Shown here: one piece after another, positions 8,316 through 13,587 of the stretch
How the letters are laid out: every line of letters starts with the position of its first letter
How positions within the stretch are numbered: the first letter of the stretch is position 1
NCBI GenBank assembly: GCA_016781775.1
Contig: JADDPR010000396.1
Span: 1-13,587 of the forward strand
DNA length: 13,587 nt
Direction of reading: 5' to 3'
Source of the DNA: Rubrobacter sp.
GTDB lineage: Bacteria; Actinomycetota; Rubrobacteria; Rubrobacterales; Rubrobacteraceae
Translations under genes and position numbers: made by a program
Notes under the pieces: generated by a model
The model's database searches: none
What the model was told of the DNA's origin: nothing
What the model saw: only the letters and a program-made list of their open reading frames with translations

Positions 8316-9761
8316 TTGATCGATATGGATGGCATGGAGGGGAAGCCGAAAGAGGCGTGCGGGGTCTACGGGATCTACTCCCGCGAGCTCGCGGGTGAGC
8401 TCGCGCAGAGGACGTATTTCGGTCTCTATGCCCTGCAGCACCGGGGCCAGGAGTCCGCGGGGATAGCGGTCTCCGACGGGGAGCGGACGCTCGCGATGCG
8501 GGACATGGGCCTCGTCTCCCAGGTCTTCGACGAAACCAGGCTGACCTCGCTGGAGGGCGGGCACATAGCGCTCGGCCACGTGCGGTACTCCACGACGGGG
8601 AGCGCCTCCTGGGAGAATGCCCAGCCCGAGTTCCACGGGCGCGGGGACGTGAACGTCGCGGTCGCGCACAACGGGAACCTGGTCAACGCGGCGGGCTTGA
8701 GGCGCGAGCTCGAAGGGGAGGGCTTCGAGTTCGAGTCGACGTCGGACACGGCGGCGATCGCGGCGAGCGCCGTCGGGGAGTTGGAGAAGGGCAAGGGGGC
8801 AGGGGAGGCCGTCCGGGACACGATGCGGCGCCTGGAGGGGGCCTACTCGGTTGCGATGATCTTCCGGGACAAGCTCGTCGCTTTCCGGGACCCTCACGGC
8901 TTCAGGCCGTTGTCCATAGGTAAGGTCGAGGGTGGCTACGTCGTCTCCAGCGAGACCTGCGGCCTGGACATCATCGGCGCGGAGTACGTGCGCGACGTCG
9001 AGCCCGGTGAGGTCGTCGTGATCGACGACGAGGGGCTTACGAGCTACCGGGCGGAGCCCGCGCGGCGGGCCTTGTGCAGCTTCGAGTACGTGTACTTTGC
9101 GCGGCCCGACTCCCGCTTCGACGGGCGCGAGGTCGCGGATTCACGGTTCAAGATGGGTGAGATCCTGGCGAAGGAGAGCCCCGCCGAGGCCGACGTCGTG
9201 ATCCCGGTGCCGGACTCCGGGATCATGGCGGCGACCGGATTCTCGAACGGGAGCGGCATCCCCTACGCGGAGGGCCTCATAAAGAACCGCTACGTCGGGC
9301 GGACGTTCATCCAGCCGACGGACGGGATGCGACAGATCGGCCTGAGGCTCAAGCTCAACCCGCTGCCCTCCGTCATCAAGGACAAGCGGGTCGTCGTGAT
9401 AGACGACTCTATCGTGCGCGGCAACACGAGCCGCAAGCTCGTCTCGCTTCTCTTCGAGGCCGGTGCGAAAGAGGTCCACTTCCGCGTCTCCTCGCCGCCC
9501 GTCACCGGGCCGTGCTACTACGGGATAGACATGGACACCAAGGAGGGCCTCGTCGGGGCGAATTACACGGTCGAGGAGATCCGCGACCAGATCGGCGCCA
9601 CCACCCTCGCCTACCTCTCCGTCGAGGGCATGACGAAGGCGACGGAGCAGCCGGAGCGCAGCTTGTGCCGCGCCTGCTTCGACGGCGACTACCCCACGAC
9701 GGGGACGGCGAGCAAGCTCGCCCTGGAGAAGATCCAGCCGGTCGGGGGCAAGCGGGGATGA
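8316..9761 (+). CDS. purF: Amidophosphoribosyltransferase (4Fe-4S type)
   Basis: Commits PRPP to purine synthesis by transferring glutamine nitrogen to give phosphoribosylamine; usually feedback-inhibited by purine nucleotides. 481 aa. The N-terminal Ntn glutaminase domain has Cys15 (ACGVYGI) preceded by a short propeptide, then HRGQESAGIA, GHVRYSTTG, AHNGNL and SDTAAI. The C-terminal phosphoribosyltransferase domain has the PRPP loop VVVIDDSIVRGNTS (359-372). Cys254, Cys400, Cys451 and Cys454 match the spacing of the four iron-sulfur ligands of B. subtilis PurF, including the final CxxC. The start is uncertain. TTG 8316 follows AGGAG by 11 bases. ATG 8325 would give an 11-residue propeptide as in B. 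subtilis, and ATG 8334 is also possible. It is the first gene after the 87-nt gap and overlaps purM (ATGA). Confidence 0.96.
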   Translation: MIDMDGMEGKPKEACGVYGIYSRELAGELAQRTYFGLYALQHRGQESAGIAVSDGERTLAMRDMGLVSQVFDETRLTSLEGGHIALGHVRYSTTGSASWENAQPEFHGRGDVNVAVAHNGNLVNAAGLRRELEGEGFEFESTSDTAAIAASAVGELEKGKGAGEAVRDTMRRLEGAYSVAMIFRDKLVAFRDPHGFRPLSIGKVEGGYVVSSETCGLDIIGAEYVRDVEPGEVVVIDDEGLTSYRAEPARRALCSFEYVYFARPDSRFDGREVADSRFKMGEILAKESPAEADVVIPVPDSGIMAATGFSNGSGIPYAEGLIKNRYVGRTFIQPTDGMRQIGLRLKLNPLPSVIKDKRVVVIDDSIVRGNTSRKLVSLLFEAGAKEVHFRVSSPPVTGPCYYGIDMDTKEGLVGANYTVEEIRDQIGATTLAYLSVEGMTKATEQPERSLCRACFDGDYPTTGTASKLALEKIQPVGGKRG

Positions 9762-10795
9762 CGGAGAACAACCCTCCGTCATCCTACGAGGCGGCCGGCG
9801 TCTCCATCGAACGCGGAGACGAGGCCACCGACCTCATGCGCGCCTCCGTCGAGGCAACGCACGGACCCGAGGTGATACCCAACCCCCGCGGCTTCGCGGG
9901 GCTCTACGCCCTCTCCGGCCTCCGGGAGCCGGTCCTCGCCTCGACCATCGACGGGGTGGGCACGAAGGTCCTCGTCGCCGGGTCCGTCGGGCGGTACGAC
10001 ACTTTAGGGGCGGATATAGTCAACCACTGCGCCAACGACGTCCTCGCCTCCGGGGCGACCCCGCTCGTCTTTGTGGATTACGTCGCGAGCGGGCGACTGG
10101 ACCCCGCGACCGTGGCCGAGGTCGTTCGGGGGGCGGCGGAGGCTTGCGAGGCTCTGGGCATCTCGCTCGTCGGCGGGGAGACGGCGGAGATGCCGGGGCT
10201 CTACGCGGGGAGCGACCTGGATATCGTGGGGGCTTGCATGGGGGCGTGCGAGCGGGGGGACGTCGTTACCGGCGAGGGTGTGACGGCGGGGGACGTGGTG
10301 ATCGGGCTACCTTCGAGCGGCCTGCACACGAACGGCTACACCCTGGCCCGCAAGGTTGTTGAGGACGCGGGCCTCTCCTACGAAGACGTTGCGGGCGGGC
10401 TGAGTAAGACGGTGGGGGAGGCCTACCTGGAGCCTCACCGGGCCTACGTGCGCGAGGTCTCCGCCTTGCGCCGGTCCGTCCGGGTGCGCGGGATGGCGCA
10501 CATCACCGGGGGCGGTCTCCCCGGCAACCTGCCGCGCGCCTTGGGGGGGAAGGGCGCGAGGCTGTACGAGGGGGCCTGGGAGGAGCCGGCGGTCTTCGGC
10601 TTGATCCGCAACCTCGGCGACGTCCCCGAGGACGAGATGCGCCGCGTCTTCAACGTGGGAGTCGGATTCTGCGTCGTGGTCAAGGCCGAAGATGCGGAGA
10701 TGGCGATCGGGGTTCTCCGAGATGCGGGGTGCGAGGCGAAGCGCATCGGGGAGGTCGTGGAGGGCGGAGGGGTCGAGTTTGCCCCCGGACCCTAG
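9758..10795 (+). CDS. purM: Phosphoribosylformylglycinamidine cyclo-ligase (AIR synthetase)
   Basis: ATP-dependent ring closure of FGAM to AIR, the imidazole-forming step. 345 aa, standard for the family. Motifs are SYEAAGVSIERGDE at the N-terminus, STIDGVGTK (62-70, the family's glycine-rich signature with Asp65), CANDVLASGATPLVFVDYVA, LVGGETAEMPGLY, GLPSSGLHTNGYTLAR and HITGGGLPGNLPR. The start is ATG at 9758, overlapping the purF stop, with a G-rich run at 9744-9748. A much longer open frame begins far inside purF, but the conserved N-terminus supports 9758. The 3' end overlaps purN by 17 nt. Confidence 0.97.
   Translation: MTENNPPSSYEAAGVSIERGDEATDLMRASVEATHGPEVIPNPRGFAGLYALSGLREPVLASTIDGVGTKVLVAGSVGRYDTLGADIVNHCANDVLASGATPLVFVDYVASGRLDPATVAEVVRGAAEACEALGISLVGGETAEMPGLYAGSDLDIVGACMGACERGDVVTGEGVTAGDVVIGLPSSGLHTNGYTLARKVVEDAGLSYEDVAGGLSKTVGEAYLEPHRAYVREVSALRRSVRVRGMAHITGGGLPGNLPRALGGKGARLYEGAWEEPAVFGLIRNLGDVPEDEMRRVFNVGVGFCVVVKAEDAEMAIGVLRDAGCEAKRIGEVVEGGGVEFAPGP
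10766..10770 (+). promoter_or_regulatory. Strong Shine-Dalgarno for purN
   Basis: GGAGG within the purM coding end, eight bases before TTG 10779. It supports the TTG over an upstream in-frame ATG at 10692, which would add 29 residues with no resemblance to PurN. Confidence 0.75.
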
Positions 10796-11372
10796 CGCCA
10801 GGTCCCTTCCCGAAGGGGCGCGGTTCGCGGTGCTCGCCTCGGGATCCGGGACGAACCTGCAGGCGCTGCTCGACGCTTACCCGGGCTACTGCGCCGTGGT
10901 GGCGGGAGACAAGGAAGGGGCGTACGCTTTCGAGAGGGCCAGGCTGGCCGGGGTCCCCGCAGAGCACGTGGGGCCGGATGGTTTCGAGACGCGCAAGGCG
11001 TACGATGCCGCGCTCGCAGAACGGGTCGCGGTGTACGGAGTGGGGCTCGTGGTGGGGGCGGGGTACATGCGGGTGTTGACGCCGGCTTTTCTTGAAAGGT
11101 TTCCGGCGGTCATCAACGTGCATCCCTCGCTGTTGCCGCGTTTCAAGGGGTTGCACGCCATACCCCGGGCGCTCGAGTCTGGGGAACGAGAGACGGGGGT
11201 AACGGTGCATTACATGGTCGAGGAGGTCGACGCGGGGCCGGTGATACGGCAGGAGGCCGTGCCGATCCTGCCGGGAGATACGGAGGAGACTTTGCACGAG
11301 AGGCTTAGGCCCGTGGAGCACCGGCTGCTCGTCGAGGCGGTCGCGGATCACTTTCTCGGGGCACGCAAGTGA
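10779..11372 (+). CDS. purN: Phosphoribosylglycinamide formyltransferase (GAR transformylase, folate-dependent)
   Basis: Transfers a formyl group from 10-formyltetrahydrofolate to GAR, giving FGAR for PurSQL. 197 aa, close to the usual 190-210. Visible are the N-terminal strand and phosphate loop FAVLASGSGTNLQ (16-28), VVGAGYMRVLTPAFL, and the catalytic trio Asn113 and His115 (INVHPSLLP) plus Asp151 (EEVDAGPVI). The region between the first loop and ERARLAGVP is about eight residues shorter than in E. coli. The TTG start has a strong ribosome site and gives a short N-terminal leader of about 14 residues before the first strand. No formate-dependent purT is present in the window. Confidence 0.94.
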   Translation: MPPDPSARSLPEGARFAVLASGSGTNLQALLDAYPGYCAVVAGDKEGAYAFERARLAGVPAEHVGPDGFETRKAYDAALAERVAVYGVGLVVGAGYMRVLTPAFLERFPAVINVHPSLLPRFKGLHAIPRALESGERETGVTVHYMVEEVDAGPVIRQEAVPILPGDTEETLHERLRPVEHRLLVEAVADHFLGARK

Positions 11373-12967
11373 AGCGCCGAGCGCTCGTCTCCGTCTCGGA
11401 CAAGAGGGGGGTCGCGGCCTTTGCGAGGAGGCTGCACAAGTTGGGGTTCGAGATCATCTCGACCGGCGGCACCGCGAGGGCCCTGGAGGAGGCGAAGGTC
11501 CCGGTGACGCAGGTCTCCGAGGTAACGGGGGCGCCGGAGATGCTCGCCGGGAGGGTCAAGACGCTTCACCCCATGATCCACGGCGGCATCCTCGCCGACC
11601 TCGACGACCCGGATCAGGTGATGGAGCTCGTGGACCACGACATAGGCCCCATCGACCTCGTGTGCGTGAACCTCTACCCGTTCGAGGAGACGATAGCGGG
11701 CGGGGCCGAGGAGAAGGAGGCCATCGAGCAGATAGACATCGGCGGCCCCACCCTACTCCGGGCCGCAGCTAAAAACTTCAAGAGCGTCACGGTCGTCCCC
11801 TCCCCGAGCTTCTACAAGGAGGTCGCCGCCGAGTTGGAGCTCGGGCTGGTCGAGGAGACCACGCGCCGCCGCCTCGCCCTCGAAGCCTTCCGCAGAACCG
11901 CCGAGTACGACGCCTCCATCTCCACCTGGCTCGCCCAACAGGTAGAAAAGGACGCCACGGTCCCAAAGAACGACTCCTCCACGGAGGAGAGCCCCGCCGA
12001 TACCGCCGCCGAGGACGACGGGTTCCCCGAGGTCCTCACGAAGCGGTACGAGCGGGTGCTGCCCCTCCGCTACGGGGAGAACCCGCACCAGGCAGCGGCA
12101 TACTACGCCGACGCGGAGAACAGCGGACATCTCCTCACGGGGGTCGAGCGGCTCCAGGGCCGCCCCCTGTCGTTCAACAACCTCTACGACGTGGACGCCG
12201 CGCGCACCCTGCTCGCGGACCTCTCCGAGGACGGGAGGGCCGCGGCGGTCATCATCAAGCACGCGAACCCTTGCGGGGCGTCGGTCGCCGACGACCTGGC
12301 GGAGGCGTACAGGAAGGCTCTGGCCTCCGACCCGACGTCCGCGTTCGGGGGGATCGTCGCGCTGAGCGGCGCCGTGGACGGGGAACTCGCGCGCGAGATC
12401 TCCAAGGTCTTCACGGAGGTCCTGATCTCACCAAGCTTCGACGAAGAAGCGCGCGAGGTCTTCTCCGAGAAGCCGAACATGACCCTGCTCGAAGCCGGCC
12501 CCATCGCTCGTCCCAACCTCTCCGCCAAACACGTAACCGGCGGCATCCTGCTCCAGGAGACCGACCGCGTAGAGAGCGGCGAGGAGTACGAGATCGCCAC
12601 CTCCCTGCGCCCCTCACCGGACGCCCTCGGCGACCTGCTCTTTGCCTGGAAGGTCGCCAAGAGCGTCAAGAGCAACGCGATAGTGCTGGCGAAGGACGAG
12701 GCGACGGTCGGCATCGGCGCCGGACAAACGAGCCGGGTCGATTCGTCCGAGCTCGCCGTCAGAAAGGCTGGCGAGAGGGCCCAGGGAGCCGTGGCCGCCA
12801 GCGACGCCTTCTTCCCCTTCGCCGACGGGATCGAAGCCCTCGCCGGGGCCGGGGTAAGAGCGGTAATACAGCCGGGTGGCTCCAAGCGCGACGGCGAGGT
12901 GGTGGAGGCTGCCGATAAGCACAGCCTCTCGATGGTCCTTACCAAGCGGCGCCACTTCCTGCATTGA
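11369..12967 (+). CDS. purH: Bifunctional AICAR transformylase / IMP cyclohydrolase
   Basis: Catalyses the last two steps to IMP: formylation of AICAR with 10-formyl-THF, then ring closure. 532 aa. The N-terminal MGS-like cyclohydrolase domain shows RALVSVSDKRG, IISTGGTA, GRVKTLHPMIHGGIL, VNLYPFEETI and DIGGPTLLRAAAKN. The C-terminal transformylase domain shows LRYGENPHQ, LSFNNLYDVDAA, the Lys297-His298 catalytic motif in IIKHANPCG, DPTSAFGGIV, KSNAIVLAKD, ASDAFFPFADG and the terminal RRHF. Residues about 193-218 form an extra acidic, Ser/Thr/Pro-rich linker between the domains. The start is GTG at 11369, overlapping the purN stop (GTGA). The stop overlaps the next gene (TTGA). Confidence 0.97.
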   Translation: MKRRALVSVSDKRGVAAFARRLHKLGFEIISTGGTARALEEAKVPVTQVSEVTGAPEMLAGRVKTLHPMIHGGILADLDDPDQVMELVDHDIGPIDLVCVNLYPFEETIAGGAEEKEAIEQIDIGGPTLLRAAAKNFKSVTVVPSPSFYKEVAAELELGLVEETTRRRLALEAFRRTAEYDASISTWLAQQVEKDATVPKNDSSTEESPADTAAEDDGFPEVLTKRYERVLPLRYGENPHQAAAYYADAENSGHLLTGVERLQGRPLSFNNLYDVDAARTLLADLSEDGRAAAVIIKHANPCGASVADDLAEAYRKALASDPTSAFGGIVALSGAVDGELAREISKVFTEVLISPSFDEEAREVFSEKPNMTLLEAGPIARPNLSAKHVTGGILLQETDRVESGEEYEIATSLRPSPDALGDLLFAWKVAKSVKSNAIVLAKDEATVGIGAGQTSRVDSSELAVRKAGERAQGAVAASDAFFPFADGIEALAGAGVRAVIQPGGSKRDGEVVEAADKHSLSMVLTKRRHFLH

Positions 12968-13422
12968 TACGCAAAGAAGAGGGCTCGCGCTCGACGGCGG
13001 TCCTCGGACTTTCGGAGAGGTTCGTCTACTACGCAGCAGCGGTCTTCTTGCTCGTCACGATCGTGATGCTCTTCGTCTCGGCGGGGGCTAGCGTGTTCGG
13101 GGTGCTGGAGCTGGGACCGCTCGAGGCGGCCCTGGAGGTCCTGGACAAGGTGCTGCTCATCTTTATCTTCGCCGAGCTCTTGAGGACCATAATCACCGTG
13201 GTAGAGGAGCGCGAGATCAGGGTCGAGCCGTTCCTTATCGTGGGCCTCATAGCCGTTGTCCGCCGAATACTAGCCGTCACCGCCTCCATAGAGCAGAACC
13301 TGGGTACCCCGGAGTTCAGCGACCTGCTCATCGAGCTCGGCGTCCTCACCGCCCTCGTCCTCGCCCTGACCTGGGCGCTCCACCTTACCCGCCGCACGGA
13401 AGGTCGGGATGGGGCGCGCTAG
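12964..13422 (+). CDS. PsiE-family small integral membrane protein
   Basis: 152 aa, predicted inner-membrane protein with four hydrophobic segments at about residues 20-46, 58-80, 88-106 and 120-141. The central part, with a Glu-Leu-x-Arg stretch after the second segment (70-74), VEPFLIVGLIAVVRRIL (87-103) and surrounding pattern, resembles the PsiE (phosphate-starvation-inducible E) family, whose biochemical role is unknown. The start is TTG at 12964, overlapping the purH stop as TTGA. There is no clear ribosome site, so translation probably depends on coupling to purH. There is no other in-frame start before residue 29. The coupling suggests co-expression with purine synthesis, but any functional link is inference. 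An unrelated four-helix membrane protein cannot be excluded. Confidence 0.75.
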   Translation: MIRKEEGSRSTAVLGLSERFVYYAAAVFLLVTIVMLFVSAGASVFGVLELGPLEAALEVLDKVLLIFIFAELLRTIITVVEEREIRVEPFLIVGLIAVVRRILAVTASIEQNLGTPEFSDLLIELGVLTALVLALTWALHLTRRTEGRDGAR

Positions 13423-13436
13423 GAACGCCCACCATC

Positions 13437-13445
13437 TGGTAAAAT
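13437..13445 (+). promoter_or_regulatory. Putative extended -10 promoter for the tRNA cluster
   Basis: TGGTAAAAT resembles an extended -10 box (TGn followed by TAAAAT). It lies 11 bases before the tRNA-Lys 5' end, so a transcript would start only a few bases upstream of the tRNA. No good -35 is seen at the expected distance, which falls on the end of the preceding gene. Confidence 0.4.
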
Positions 13446-13455
13446 CCGAAGAATT

Positions 13456-13527
13456 GGGCCAGTAGCTCAGTGGTAGAGCAGGGGACTTTTAATCCTCGTG
13501 TCGAAGGTTCGATCCCTTCCTGGCTCA
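13456..13527 (+). tRNA. tRNA-Lys (anticodon TTT)
   Basis: A full cloverleaf can be drawn. The acceptor stem is 13456-13462 with 13520-13526 (seven pairs, one G-U). The D arm is GCTC/GAGC, the anticodon stem is 13481-13485 with 13493-13497, and the loop carries anticodon TTT at 13488-13490. The T arm is GAAGG/CCTTC around TTCGATC, and the discriminator is A. The 3' CCA is not encoded (CAG follows), so it would be added enzymatically. Confidence 0.96.
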
Positions 13528-13550
13528 CAGGCCACGGCAGGCCCAACACG

Positions 13551-13587
13551 GCCCCCATCGTCTAGAGGCCCAGGACACCGCCCTTTC
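13551..13587 (+). tRNA. tRNA-Glu (anticodon TTC), truncated by window end
   Basis: The 5' half of a tRNA-Glu: acceptor strand GCCCCCA (13551-13557), a D arm typical of tRNA-Glu, anticodon stem strand CCGCC (13578-13582) and anticodon TTC at 13585-13587, the last three bases of the window. It lies 23 nt after tRNA-Lys with no terminator between, so the two are probably co-transcribed. Confidence 0.9.

Noticed and set aside
9512..9757. Upstream extension of the purM frame into purF
   Set aside because: The extension is Arg/His-rich and unlike PurM. The conserved N-terminus and the ATGA overlap place the start at 9758.

Overview
The window is a GC-rich bacterial chromosome segment that is almost entirely coding, all on the + strand. 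It holds a near-complete de novo purine operon, then a small membrane-protein gene and the start of a tRNA cluster. High GC, frequent TTG/GTG starts, the three-part FGAM synthase (PurS/PurQ/small PurL) and an iron-sulfur type PurF suggest a Gram-positive-type bacterium. My best guess is a deep-branching actinobacterium such as the Rubrobacter lineage. That placement is inference from composition and gene style, not from a database match.

Layout: purA (39-1325), purD (1329-2609), purE (2606-3037), purB (3038-4366), purC (4359-5084), purS (5081-5317), purQ (5314-5982), purL (5979-8228), an 87-nt gap, purF (8316-9761), purM (9758-10795), purN (10779-11372), purH (11369-12967), a psiE-like membrane protein gene (12964-13422), tRNA-Lys(TTT) (13456-13527) and a tRNA-Glu(TTC) cut by the window end (13551-13587). 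Except for the L/F gap, neighbouring genes are separated by at most 3 nt or overlap by 4-17 nt, which suggests translational coupling. Eight of the 13 protein genes start with TTG or GTG.

How the genes work together: PurF makes phosphoribosylamine from PRPP and glutamine. PurD, PurN, PurSQL and PurM carry it to AIR. PurE should carboxylate or rearrange toward CAIR. PurC, PurB and PurH then complete IMP, and PurA with PurB convert IMP to AMP. The usual PurE partner, purK, is absent from the window, as are the GMP-branch genes guaB and guaA.

The organisation is that of a known pathway and I see no new multi-gene system, mobile element, CRISPR array or phage gene. The points worth a second look are inside the enzymes. 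PurE has lost both active-site histidines (Tyr40 and Gly70 at the E. coli His45 and His75 positions) in a window that also lacks purK. PurA has Met331 where the guanine-recognition motif TKLD normally has Lys. A PsiE-family membrane protein is stop-start coupled to purH. The purL-purF gap carries two small dyads.
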